DNA of 58,084 bases. Origin: Deltaproteobacteria bacterium (GTDB taxonomy: Bacteria; Myxococcota_A; Polyangia; Haliangiales; Haliangiaceae). Made by a program: the position numbers and the translations under genes. How positions within the stretch are numbered: position 1 is the first letter of the stretch; every line of letters begins with the position of its first letter. The notes beneath the pieces were generated by a model. It was not told the origin of the DNA. It made no database searches and worked only from the letters and a program-made list of their open reading frames with translations. Shown piece by piece: positions 1 through 7,945 of the stretch. Location of the stretch: the NCBI GenBank assembly GCA_021413675.1, contig JAIOQA010000162.1, forward strand, positions 1-58,084. Reading direction: 5' to 3'.

Positions 1-7
1 GGCGGGT

Positions 8-37
8 GAATCTTGGTTGGGTGACCAACCGAGATTC
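8..37. promoter_or_regulatory. Operator-like palindrome, copy 1
   Basis: GAATCTTGGTTGG (8-20), a GTGA centre, then CCAACCGAGATTC (25-37) form 13-bp arms with one mismatch. The size and symmetry suit a dimeric repressor such as a TetR-type protein; that assignment is inference. The regulated gene may lie left of the window. Confidence 0.5.
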
Positions 38-75
38 GTCTCCGCGGCGCAGCGCGGGAGCGCGAGCGCTGGACG

Positions 76-147
76 CGCAGGCGGGCAGGCAGGCAGGCAG
101 GCGGGGAGGCGGGGAGGCGGGGAGGCGGGCGGGCGGGCAGGTAGGCG
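76..147. repeat. GCAG / GGCGGGGA low-complexity tract
   Basis: Tandem GGCA units run into three copies of GGCGGGGA and then GGCG units. The base composition is strongly G-biased on the plus strand. No gene can be read through it with sensible protein composition. Confidence 0.7.
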
Positions 148-248
148 GCGTGTGCGTTCGTCCCGCGGTGCAACGCGGGCGTGCGAGCGCTGGAAGCGCA
201 GGCGGCCGGCAGGCGGCCGGCCGTGTGCGCGTGCGTGCCCGGCCGCCG

Positions 249-284
<36 letters not shown>

Positions 285-297
285 ACGCACGCCTCGT

Positions 298-322
298 GAA
301 CCTTGGTTGGTTGACCAACCAA
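298..322. promoter_or_regulatory. Operator-like palindrome, copy 2
   Basis: TTGGTTGG (303-310), TTGA, CCAACCAA (315-322) form perfect 8-bp arms. The core is the same as copy 1, but the outer flank is less symmetric. Confidence 0.5.
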
Positions 323-457
323 TAAACGAGCGCGTGAGGCTGCGAGGATGGGCGGCCGGGGGGCGGATGCGATCGGGACGGCGCCGCGCGGCGCCGTGAC
401 GTCGTCGGGGGGCCTGCCGGGGCGCGTGGCTCGCGCGCGTGCGTCGGCCCGGAGGGA

Positions 458-485
458 AATCTTGGTTGGTCATACAACCAAGATT
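458..485. promoter_or_regulatory. Operator-like palindrome, copy 3
   Basis: AATCTTGGTTG (458-468), a 6-nt centre GTCATA, then CAACCAAGATT (475-485) form perfect 11-bp arms. The arm sequence matches copy 1; the centre is two bases longer. Confidence 0.5.
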
Positions 486-580
486 GAGGTGCCGTCGCAC
501 CTCGCCGGGCGCACGATGCGGTGTTCCGCGGTGCGCCGACGTGGGGGCGCGATCGGCGGTGGCGCGGGGCACGTGCGCCG

Positions 581-649
581 GAGGCGATGCCACGGATGCG
601 AGCGAGGCATCGCCACGGACGCGACCGAGGCAACGCCACGGACACGACC
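581..649 (+). repeat. 23-bp tandem repeat, 3 copies
   Basis: Three 23-bp units start at 581, 604 and 627. Each has the form GAGGCnnyGCCACGGAyrCG followed by A(g/c)C. Copies differ by a few bases. Confidence 0.8.
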
Positions 650-670
650 GAGGCGACCGGCGCTGACGCC

Positions 671-778
671 GCGCTGCTCGCGCTGCCCGCGCTATCCGCG
701 CTGCTCGCGCTGTCCGCGCTGTCCGCGCTGCCCGCGCTGCCCGCGCTATCCGCGCTGCCCGCGCTGTCCGCGCTGCCC
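671..778 (+). repeat. 9-bp tandem repeat, 12 copies
   Basis: Twelve 9-bp units of GCGCTGCCC, GCGCTGTCC, GCGCTGCTC or GCGCTATCC run head to tail, with a degenerate thirteenth at 779-787. The array ends only about 20 bases before the proposed start at 803, so it may set that gene's promoter context. An upstream-extended frame would read it as Ala-Leu-Pro/Ser repeats, which I do not favour. Confidence 0.85.
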
Positions 779-802
779 GCGCTGGCATGGCACGATGGCG
801 CG

Positions 803-1366
803 ATGAGCGGAGACGTGATGGCGGCGCTCGATGCGCGGCACGAGGGCGCGTTGCGGCGATTGCACGTCGCGGTTCGCCTGGAGCTGAACCGGTTCGTGAG
901 CGCGGCAATCGAGGATCGCCTGCGCACGCGGCCACTCTTCCTGGCGGGATTGAGCGCCGGGGCGCGGCAATCGCTGCGCGAGCGCGTCGATCGCGATGCG
1001 TTCGAGGCAGCGGAGTCGGTGGCGCAGCCGGTCGCCGATCTGCGGGTGTACTACGGCGCCGAGACGCGCACGATCGAGGAGGAGGACCGCGGGTTCGCGT
1101 CGACGATCGCCGATGCGGCGCACGCGGTCGCGGCGAGGTTGCTGGGAGCGCTGGCGTTTCCCGGCGACGACACGCCGGACTCGTCCGAGGGCCCCGCGGG
1201 GGCGAGCGAGGTCGGGCACGCGCTGCGCTTCGTGCCGTCGGCGTCGCTGATGTGGGCCTGGCGGCAGGTGCGCGAGCTCGACACGGTGCGCAACCAGCTC
1301 GCGGACGGGGCACCGCCGAGCTTCGAGACCCGCTGGCATTTGCCCGAGCTCGTCGACGGCGGCTGA
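803..1366 (+). CDS. Hypothetical protein, 187 aa
   Basis: I do not recognise this family. The predicted protein is soluble, mostly helical and acidic, with no signal peptide, membrane segment or Cys motif. Codon use (strong G/C at third positions) fits a real gene from the ATG onward. Two starts compete: ATG 803, with a weak -10-like CACGAT at 791-796 and a 6-nt gap, and ATG 818, preceded by GGAG at 809-812 with 5-nt spacing. I give the longer form. The frame stays open upstream to 521 through the 9-bp repeat, but that part looks non-coding. The gene ends 112 bases before the subtilisin-type gene, on the same strand. Function cannot be inferred. Confidence 0.6.
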   Translation: MSGDVMAALDARHEGALRRLHVAVRLELNRFVSAAIEDRLRTRPLFLAGLSAGARQSLRERVDRDAFEAAESVAQPVADLRVYYGAETRTIEEEDRGFASTIADAAHAVAARLLGALAFPGDDTPDSSEGPAGASEVGHALRFVPSASLMWAWRQVRELDTVRNQLADGAPPSFETRWHLPELVDGG

Positions 1367-1466
1367 TCGCGGTACCGGCGACGGCGACGCGGCGCGCCGG
1401 CTCGACCGACCGCGGGCAGGATCACGCGGTCGGTCGATCGCGCGAGATCCGCGTCGAGGGGTGCGC

Positions 1467-1472
1467 TATCGT
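1467..1472 (+). promoter_or_regulatory. -10-like TATCGT before the first S8 gene
   Basis: TATCGT ends 6 nt before ATG 1479. With normal spacing the transcript would begin at or near the A of the start codon. Confidence 0.45.
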
Positions 1473-1478
1473 CGAGCG

Positions 1479-2879
1479 ATGGTTGCGGTCACGCAGTGGG
1501 CGAAGCGGACACCGTGGTCGATGGCGCTGGCGGCCCTGGCGGTCGCGGCCGGGATCCGGGCGGAGCGGGGCGGGCGGCACGCGTGTCACTGCCCGGCGGA
1601 TCCGGCGGGGGCGCGGGTGATGCTGGAGGTCGAGTACGACGGCCCCGCGCCCGCGCGCGCGGTCGCGGCGGTGCTCGACGACGGGCTCGCCGATCGCGTC
1701 GCGCCGCTGTTCACGCGCGATGACGCCGAGCTGCGGCGGTGGGTGCTCGTCGAGACCCACGATGCCGAGACCGCGCTCGCGGCGCTGCGTGCGCAGCCGG
1801 GCGTGCGGCACGCGGAGATCGCGCCGCAGGTCGCCGATGCGGCGATCGATCCGGGTGCCGCGGCGTTCGCGCCGCTCGACGACGGGCCGAGCTGCCCGCT
1901 GAAGACGCCGTCGTACGCGGAGAGCCAGGAGTACGCGGGGCCGGCGCCAGCGGGGATCGATGCGCCCGCGGCCTGGGCGCTGCCCGGCGGGCGCGGCGAG
2001 GGCGTCTGGCTCGCGGACATCGAGAGCGCGTGGAACCCGGCGCACGAGGATCTGCCGGGCGATCGCATCGAGAAGGTCACGCGCGGGCGCGGCTCCGATC
2101 ACAGCGAGCACGGCACCGCGGTGCTGGGCGAGCTCGTCGGCGTCGACAACGGGCTCGGGGTCACCGGCCTCGCGCCGGCGATCGAGCGGATCTACACCGC
2201 GAGCTACCTCGACGCGCCGCTCGCCGGCGCGATCGATCGCGCGGCCGCGAAGCTGCGCCAGGGCGACGTGATGCTGCTCGAGGTGCAGGGCACCGGCCCC
2301 CGCAATCGCTACGTGCCGGTCGAGTACTGGTCGTCGGTGTTCGCGGTGATCCAGCGCGCGACCGCGCGCGGCGTGATCGTGGTGGAGGCCGCGGGCAACG
2401 GCAGCGAGGATCTCGATCATCCGGCCTACAAGGGCGCGTTCGACCGCCGCCGCCGCGACTCGGGCGCGATCCTGGTCGGCGCGGGCGCGCCGCCACGGCC
2501 CGGCTTCGTCGCGCGCGCGCGCCTCGACTTCTCCAACTACGGCGCGCGCGTCGACGTGCAGGGCTGGGGTCGGCGCGTGACCACGCTCGACTACGGCGAT
2601 CTGCAGCGCTGCAGCAGCGCGCGCGATGGTCGGCCGCGCGACTACACCGGTGCGTTCGCGGGCACGTCGAGTGCCTCGCCGATCGTCGCAGGCGCCGCGG
2701 TGCAGCTCGCGGGCGTGTACCGCGCGCGGCACGGCGCGCCGATCTCGCCGCAGCTGGTGCGCGATCTGCTCACGCAGACCGGCACGCCGCAGGTGGCTGG
2801 ACCAGGCGCGCCGCTGGCGCAGCACATCGGACCGCTCCCGGACCTGCGCGCAGCGCTGGCAGCGCTCGACGGCTACTGA
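1479..2879 (+). CDS. S8 (subtilisin-fold) serine peptidase, catalytic copy
   Basis: 466 aa from ATG 1479. A hydrophobic stretch near residues 14-25 looks like a signal anchor; about 150 residues without recognised motifs follow, then an S8-type domain. The catalytic set is visible: Asp in LADIES (about residue 180), His in SEHGTA (about 211), oxyanion Asn in AAGNG (about 307) and Ser in GTSSASP (about 397). The protein is therefore a likely active, exported peptidase. A GTG at 1461 would add 6 residues, but ATG 1479 has the better -10 position. It is the first of three tandem paralogues on the same strand; the next starts about 119 bases downstream. The substrate is unknown. Confidence 0.85.
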   Translation: MVAVTQWAKRTPWSMALAALAVAAGIRAERGGRHACHCPADPAGARVMLEVEYDGPAPARAVAAVLDDGLADRVAPLFTRDDAELRRWVLVETHDAETALAALRAQPGVRHAEIAPQVADAAIDPGAAAFAPLDDGPSCPLKTPSYAESQEYAGPAPAGIDAPAAWALPGGRGEGVWLADIESAWNPAHEDLPGDRIEKVTRGRGSDHSEHGTAVLGELVGVDNGLGVTGLAPAIERIYTASYLDAPLAGAIDRAAAKLRQGDVMLLEVQGTGPRNRYVPVEYWSSVFAVIQRATARGVIVVEAAGNGSEDLDHPAYKGAFDRRRRDSGAILVGAGAPPRPGFVARARLDFSNYGARVDVQGWGRRVTTLDYGDLQRCSSARDGRPRDYTGAFAGTSSASPIVAGAAVQLAGVYRARHGAPISPQLVRDLLTQTGTPQVAGPGAPLAQHIGPLPDLRAALAALDGY

Positions 2880-2998
2880 CGCCGGACGATTGTCTGCAAC
2901 CTGCGCGCGTTGGCGCTATCCTGGTTGATGCGACGGATGGTGTTCACGCTCCACGAACGATCGATGGTGTGCTGCGCGAGCCTTCCCGGGGCGCGCGC

Positions 2999-4423
2999 GT
3001 GATCGCCCGCCGCGTGATGCACGTGCCGTGGCCCGGCGTGGCCGCGGCGGTGCTGCTGGTCGGCGGGTTCTGGATCCAGTTCCGGCCGCGCGCCAAGGAC
3101 GAGCCGGAAGCCGCTTTCGCCAAAGCGACAATGTCGCAGTGCGACGATCACACGCAGGAGCCCGACTTCGACGAGGTCGAGTTCGCTGGCACCGCGGCGC
3201 AGCTCGCCGCGCGGCTCGGCGATCGCCACGAGGTCGAGCCGATGTTCCCCATCGACGAGCCGGCGCTCGCGCACTGGTTCCGCGTGCCGCACGCCGCGGC
3301 CAACCGGCTCGCGACGATCCCGGGCGTGACCTACGTCGGCGCGCCGCCGCGCATCGCCGCGCCGCACGGTCCGCGCGACGCTTCGGCGAGGCGCGGGTTC
3401 ACGCGCTGTGCCGAGAAGACCTCGTCGCTGGTCGACGCGCAGGCGTACCTCGAGGCAGCGCCCGGCTGCATCGATGCGCTCGCCGGCTGGACGCACCCGG
3501 GCGGGCGTGGCGAGCACATCCAGCTCGGCGTGGTCTCCACCAGCCTGGCCCGTCGGCACGAAGACCTGCCCAAGGATCGGATCGATCTCGTCGGCCGCGG
3601 GGATGCGTCGCCCGAGACCGGGGCGACGCTCGGCGTGGTGATCGCGGCCGACAACCACGTCGGCATGACCGGCATCGCGCCGGCGATCACGCGCACGACC
3701 CTGAGCAACGCGAGCGGCACCTCGCTCGCCGAGGCGGTCGAGGCGGCGGTGCACAACCTGCGTCCCGGTGACGTGCTGCTCCTCGACGTCGACGGCGAGA
3801 GCGGCGCGACCCTCGGCGACACCCGCCGCGTGCCCGTCGAGTACTGGCCGTCGGTGTTCGCGGTGATCAAGCACGCGACGTCGCGCGGCGTGATCGTCGT
3901 CGAGGCCGCGGGCGACGGCGGCGTCGACCTCGATGCGCCCGCGTTCGCCGGCGCGTTCGATCGCACGCGCCGCGACTCGGGCGCGATTCTCGTGGGCGCC
4001 GGCGCGCCGGCGGTGTCGTCGCTGGCCCGATCGCGGCTGCCGTTCTCGAACTTCGGCCGCCGCGTCGACGTGCAGGGCTGGGGCGCGCAGGTCGCCTCGG
4101 TCGGCGGCGGCGAGCTGCAGTGGTGCGCCGATCCCGAGGCCGACAAGCTCGGCGGTCCCGAGGTCGCGCACAAGGACCGGCGCGACTACACCGACGTCGC
4201 GGGCGGCAGCGGCGTCGCCGCGGCGATGGTCGCGGGCGCGGCGGCGCAGATCTCCGGCGCGTATCGCGAGGCGCACGATGCGCCGATCGCGCCGGCGGTG
4301 CTGCGCGATCTGCTGGTCGCGACCGGCTCGCCGCAGGTCGCGACGCCGGAGGCGCTGGTCGCACAGCACATCGGGCCGCTGCCGGACGTGAAGGCGGCCC
4401 TGGCCGCGATCGATCGTCGCTGA
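2999..4423 (+). CDS. S8-fold pseudopeptidase, tandem copy 2
   Basis: 474 aa from GTG 2999, chosen because it lines up with the third copy's N-terminus (both reach a VPW motif and then a membrane segment of about 17 residues). ATG 3017 is an alternative. The protein is collinear with the upstream peptidase (shared VPVEYW, SVFAVI, RGVIVVEAAG, RRDSGAILVGAGAP, RVDVQGWG, HIGPLPD), so the fold should be kept. All active-site positions are changed: Asp to Val (LGVVST), His to Glu (SPETGA), oxyanion Asn to Asp (AAGDG), Ser to Gly (GGSGVAAA). It should not cleave peptide bonds. A role as binding partner or decoy is inference. Confidence 0.8.
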   Translation: MIARRVMHVPWPGVAAAVLLVGGFWIQFRPRAKDEPEAAFAKATMSQCDDHTQEPDFDEVEFAGTAAQLAARLGDRHEVEPMFPIDEPALAHWFRVPHAAANRLATIPGVTYVGAPPRIAAPHGPRDASARRGFTRCAEKTSSLVDAQAYLEAAPGCIDALAGWTHPGGRGEHIQLGVVSTSLARRHEDLPKDRIDLVGRGDASPETGATLGVVIAADNHVGMTGIAPAITRTTLSNASGTSLAEAVEAAVHNLRPGDVLLLDVDGESGATLGDTRRVPVEYWPSVFAVIKHATSRGVIVVEAAGDGGVDLDAPAFAGAFDRTRRDSGAILVGAGAPAVSSLARSRLPFSNFGRRVDVQGWGAQVASVGGGELQWCADPEADKLGGPEVAHKDRRDYTDVAGGSGVAAAMVAGAAAQISGAYREAHDAPIAPAVLRDLLVATGSPQVATPEALVAQHIGPLPDVKAALAAIDRR

Positions 4424-4473
4424 CGCGCGATTTCGGCAACGCGTTTCACGCGCGCGTTGTCGTGACGATCGAC

Positions 4474-5886
4474 ATGCTGGCGATCGGGCGGCGGATGATG
4501 CGGGTGCCGTGGCACCGGGCGGTGGCGGCGGTCGTCGTCGTCGGAGGCATCCAGATCGAGCGCAGGTGGATCGACCGCGCGCAACGCGAGGCCGAGCGTC
4601 GCGCCTCGGCATCGATCGACAGCGTCTGCGAGTGCGCCAGTCCGCCCCGGCCGCGCGTGGTCCCGATGTCCGACGAGGTCGAGTTCGCCGGCTCGGCGGG
4701 CATGCTCGCGGGGCTGATCGCGCTGCGCGGCGATGGGCGCACGACGGTCGAGCCGCTGTTCCCGCCGGAGGAGATCGCGCTGTCTCACTGGTACCGGATC
4801 ACGCCGTCGCCAGCGGGCCTCGGGATCCCGTTCGTGCGCGGCGGCGGCACCGCGCCGCAGGTGTGGCCGGCGCGCGGGCCGCGCGACGAGGCGGCGGGGC
4901 GAATCGATGCGACGGACGATCGTCCGACGCCATCGTGGCTGTCGGGCCAGCGCTACCTCGCACCCGCGCCCGATGGCATCGACGCGATCGCCGGCTGGGC
5001 ACGGCCCGGCGGCGCGGGCCAGGCGGTGCGCCTCGCGGTCGTGGAGCATCGCAGCGTGAGCGCACACGAGGATCTGCCGGCGGATCGGATCGCGATCGAG
5101 CGGCGCGGCAGTGGGAGCCCAGCAGCCCTCGGGGTGCTGATCGCGACGGACGACGGCCGCGGCGTGACCGGCATCGTGCCGGCGGTTCCCTGGACGATCG
5201 TCGTCGGAGAGGACCGCGGGTCGCTCGCGCAGGCGATCGAGCGCGCCGCCCACGATCTCCGCGCCGGCGACGTGCTCCTCATCGATGTCGAGGGCGAGCT
5301 CGCGAGCGACCGCGCCGAGGGCGCGCGCCTGCCGGTCGAGTACTGGCCGTCGTCGTTCGCGGTGATCCAGGCGGCGACCGCGCGCGGCGTGATCGTGGTC
5401 GAGGCCGCGGGCGATGACGGGATCGATCTCGACGACCCTCGCTACGGGCGTGCGTTCGATCGCCGCGTGCGCGACTCCGGAGCGATCCTCGTCGGCGCCG
5501 GTGCGCCGGCCGGCCCGGCGGCGCGCTCGCGGCTCGGCTTCTCGAACCACGGCGCCCGCGTCGACCTCCAGGGCTGGGGCGCGCAGGTCACGACGATCGG
5601 CGGCGGCGATCTGCAGCGCACGCGCGACTGGGACAGCCGCGCTCGCGACTACACGGCGGTGGCTGGCGGGACGGGCACGGCGGCGGCGATCGTCGCGGGC
5701 GCCGCGGCGCAGATCGCGAGCGTCTACCGCGCGGCGCACGGCGAAGCGATCGCGCCCGCGCAGTTGCGCGCACTGCTGGTCGCGACCGGCACGCCGCAGG
5801 TCGATGCGCCAGGCGCGCCGCTAAGCGAGCACATCGGGCCCCTGCCGAACGTGCAGGCGGCGCTGGCCGCGATCGATCGTCGCTGA
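4474..5886 (+). CDS. S8-fold pseudopeptidase, tandem copy 3
   Basis: 470 aa from ATG 4474; GTG 4462 would add 4 residues. It starts 50 bases after copy 2 and probably shares its transcript. An N-terminal hydrophobic segment (AVAAVVVVGG) suggests membrane anchoring or export. The catalytic positions are again lost: Asp to Val (LAVVEH), the His loop is shortened (GSPAALG), oxyanion Asn to Asp (AAGDD) and Ser to Gly (GGTGTAAA). Structural motifs VEYWPSSFAVI, RGVIVVEAAG and HIGPLPN are kept. Copies 2 and 3 share the changes, so the active site was probably lost before the second duplication. It is convergent with the DUF2254 gene, 45 bases away. Confidence 0.8.
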   Translation: MLAIGRRMMRVPWHRAVAAVVVVGGIQIERRWIDRAQREAERRASASIDSVCECASPPRPRVVPMSDEVEFAGSAGMLAGLIALRGDGRTTVEPLFPPEEIALSHWYRITPSPAGLGIPFVRGGGTAPQVWPARGPRDEAAGRIDATDDRPTPSWLSGQRYLAPAPDGIDAIAGWARPGGAGQAVRLAVVEHRSVSAHEDLPADRIAIERRGSGSPAALGVLIATDDGRGVTGIVPAVPWTIVVGEDRGSLAQAIERAAHDLRAGDVLLIDVEGELASDRAEGARLPVEYWPSSFAVIQAATARGVIVVEAAGDDGIDLDDPRYGRAFDRRVRDSGAILVGAGAPAGPAARSRLGFSNHGARVDLQGWGAQVTTIGGGDLQRTRDWDSRARDYTAVAGGTGTAAAIVAGAAAQIASVYRAAHGEAIAPAQLRALLVATGTPQVDAPGAPLSEHIGPLPNVQAALAAIDRR

Positions 5887-5931
5887 CGCGCGACCGCGGC
5901 GACGCCCGACGCTGCCCGACGCTGGCCGACG

Positions 5932-7209
5932 CTATCCGAGCTGAGCGAGCACGCCTTCGAGGTGCGCGTCGAAGCGCTGGCGGTCCGCGGCGAGGAAGTC
6001 GGGCGACAGCCCATCGCGCACCAGCTCGGCGTGGCGGCGCAGGTGCGCGCGCTGCGCGGCGCTGGCTGGGCGGGCCGCGACCTCGATCGCGCGGAGCAGG
6101 CGGATCGACACCGCGAGGTCGGTGCGGCCGTACTGGCGGAGCTGGTTGAACGCGAGGTCGGCGAGCTGCGCGAAGGTCGGCTGCGGGATCACGACCCGCG
6201 CGACGCCGCCGTCGGCGAGCACGCGCGCGCCGCAGCGGCGCGGGGCGATCGCGGCGAGCAGGCTGCCGAGCCGATCGATGCAGGTGCACGCGGTGCTGGG
6301 GTCGTTGACCGCCGGCGAGATCGCCTTGAGCGCGACGTCGACGAGCTGGCGCACGCCGAAGCCCACGTCCGGCTGCATCGTGCGCACCGGGCCGAGGTCG
6401 AAGGCATCGCGGCAGGCCGCGAGCACCGCCGGTGACGCGTCGCCGCCGACGAGGCGCGCGACCGCGGCGCCCCGCGGCACGTAGTCGCCGGGCTCGACCG
6501 CGACGTGGACGGTCACGCCGTGGTCGCGCGCGATCGCGATCAGCCCGTCGTGATCGACGAGCTGCAGGTAGCCCTCGCCGGTCGACGTCACCGCGGTCGC
6601 CTCGCCGAGCGCCGGCACCGCGACCGCCGCCTCGGCGCGGTAGACGTCGTCGATCACCTCGCTGGTCTCGTGCGCGATCCGGTCGACGAGGTTGTTGACC
6701 TGGATGCCGGTCGCGATGTGGTGGAGGAAGTAGATGAGGAACACGAGGCAGGCGAGCCCGAGCAGGCAGCCGACCGCGACCGCCCAGGTCGGCACCCACG
6801 CCGGATCGGTCGTGGTCGCGCGCATGACCAGCAGGCAGTAGACGAACGTGCCGAGGAAGACCCCGAGCGTGCGCTGGCTGACCGGATCGCGGACGAACCC
6901 GCCGAGGATGCGCGGCGAGAACTGCACCGACGCCAGCGACAGCGCGACCAGCAGCACCGAGTAGACGATCGAGACGACCGCCATCATCGAGCCGGCGATC
7001 GCGCCGAGCACGGCCAGCGCCGAGCCGGGATCGTTGCGGAAGAACCAGCCGCCGCCGGCCCAGCGCGGCAGCGCCTCGTGGGCCTCGAGCTCGATGAGCG
7101 CGAGGCCGACCGCGGCCAGCGCGACGGTCATGGCGGCGGGGACCAGCAGCATGCCGCCGGTCAGATCATGCGCGAGCTGGCGCAGGCGAAAGCGGAAGCG
7201 CGCGGCCAC
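5932..7209 (-). CDS. DUF2254 family integral membrane protein
   Basis: 425 aa. Four hydrophobic segments fall in the first 170 residues (about 16-40, 60-90, 105-125 and 135-160), followed by a soluble C-terminal part with VTSTGEGYLQLVDHDGL and the conserved SPAVNDPSTA stretch typical of DUF2254. The family is widespread and its function is not established; a transport or envelope role has been suggested only from topology. The GTG start at 7209 is preceded by TACAAT at 7220-7215 with a 5-nt gap, so the transcript may be leaderless. It has no same-strand partner close by; the VOC gene on the same strand ends 250 bases upstream, behind a repeat. Confidence 0.85.
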   Translation of the reverse strand: MAARFRFRLRQLAHDLTGGMLLVPAAMTVALAAVGLALIELEAHEALPRWAGGGWFFRNDPGSALAVLGAIAGSMMAVVSIVYSVLLVALSLASVQFSPRILGGFVRDPVSQRTLGVFLGTFVYCLLVMRATTTDPAWVPTWAVAVGCLLGLACLVFLIYFLHHIATGIQVNNLVDRIAHETSEVIDDVYRAEAAVAVPALGEATAVTSTGEGYLQLVDHDGLIAIARDHGVTVHVAVEPGDYVPRGAAVARLVGGDASPAVLAACRDAFDLGPVRTMQPDVGFGVRQLVDVALKAISPAVNDPSTACTCIDRLGSLLAAIAPRRCGARVLADGGVARVVIPQPTFAQLADLAFNQLRQYGRTDLAVSIRLLRAIEVAARPASAAQRAHLRRHAELVRDGLSPDFLAADRQRFDAHLEGVLAQLG

Positions 7210-7214
7210 GCGTC

Positions 7215-7220
7215 ATTGTA
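7215..7220 (-). promoter_or_regulatory. -10-like TACAAT before DUF2254 gene
   Basis: TACAAT on the minus strand, 5 nt before GTG 7209. It differs from TATAAT at one position, which is striking in DNA this GC-rich. Confidence 0.5.
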
Positions 7221-7245
7221 CGCGCGCGGCCCGCCCGCGCGCTCG

Positions 7246-7463
7246 GAGCCTGTGAGGCGTTCGCCTTCAGGCTCTTGTTCGATCGATCGGCCCGCGCGAG
7301 GACGCGCTGCCCGATCTCCTCCGGACCTGAGCCGCCTCGCTGCGCTCGGCTCAGAACCTGTGAAGCTTTCGCTTCCAGGTTCTCTTTCGATCGATCGGCC
7401 CCGTCGAGGACGACGGTCCCGATCTCATCCGGACCCTGAACCGGCTCACTTCGTTCGCCTCAG
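7246..7463. repeat. Tandem 108-bp REP-like units, two copies
   Basis: Each unit is a hairpin of about 29 bp, a 6-nt linker and a 74-bp conserved block. Hairpins: GAGCCTG...CAGGCTC (7246-7274) and GAACCTG...CAGGTTC (7354-7382). Blocks: 7281-7354 and 7389-7463, each starting GATCGATCGGCCC and ending near GCCTCAG or GGCTCAG. The unit period is exactly 108. The second block ends at the stop codon of the minus-strand VOC gene, so on that strand the pair forms its 3' region. A third block lies at 44741-44814. Confidence 0.8.
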
Positions 7464-7828
7464 CCCAGGTATGCGTCGTGACAGACCGCCTCGATGTTGT
7501 GGCCATCGGGGTCGAGGACGAACGCGCCGTAGTAGTGCTCGTGGTACTGCGGGCGCGTGCCGGGGGGGCCGTTGTCCTTGGCGCCCGCCGCGATCGCGGC
7601 CTCGTAGAACGCCTTGACCAGCGAGCGGGTCTTGGCGTGGAAGCTGACGTGGATCGAGCCGCCGACCGGCCCGACGCTGATCCAGAAGTCGGGCTTGGGC
7701 GCGACGCCGAAGCCGGCGACGCCGGGGAACTCCATGAGCAGCGTGTAGCCGAGGGGCGCGAGCGCGGCCTTGTAGAACGCGGTCGACTTCGCGACGTCGG
7801 TGACCTTGATGCCGAGGTGATCGATCAT
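7460..7828 (-). CDS. VOC (glyoxalase/bleomycin-resistance fold) protein
   Basis: 122 aa, a single VOC-domain length with both beta-alpha-beta halves. Visible elements: N-terminal HLGIKVTD, FYKAALAPLGY, central SIHVSFHA, and C-terminal FVLDPDGHNIEAVCH. The His near residue 4, the central His and the C-terminal Glu are the usual metal ligands of the fold, so metal binding is plausible. The family covers dioxygenases, lyases and antibiotic-binding proteins, and I cannot choose among them. The stop codon falls within the end of the REP-like block. No clear Shine-Dalgarno sequence is seen. Confidence 0.85.
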   Translation of the reverse strand: MIDHLGIKVTDVAKSTAFYKAALAPLGYTLLMEFPGVAGFGVAPKPDFWISVGPVGGSIHVSFHAKTRSLVKAFYEAAIAAGAKDNGPPGTRPQYHEHYYGAFVLDPDGHNIEAVCHDAYLG

Positions 7829-7945
7829 GCTGGCGCGAACCTCGCGCGCGCGCCGACCGCCGTCAACTGCTGACCGCGCGAACCGCGCCCGACCGCGGGC
7901 CCACGATCACAGACAACGGCACGCCACCGGGCGACACTCGGACCG

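Noticed and set aside
671-778. 9-bp tandem array considered as CRISPR-like
   Set aside because: There are no spacers and the unit is too short; it is a simple minisatellite.
7281-7463. REP-like blocks considered as coding
   Set aside because: Frames through them are short and not shared between copies, while the hairpins and block sequence are conserved at the DNA level.
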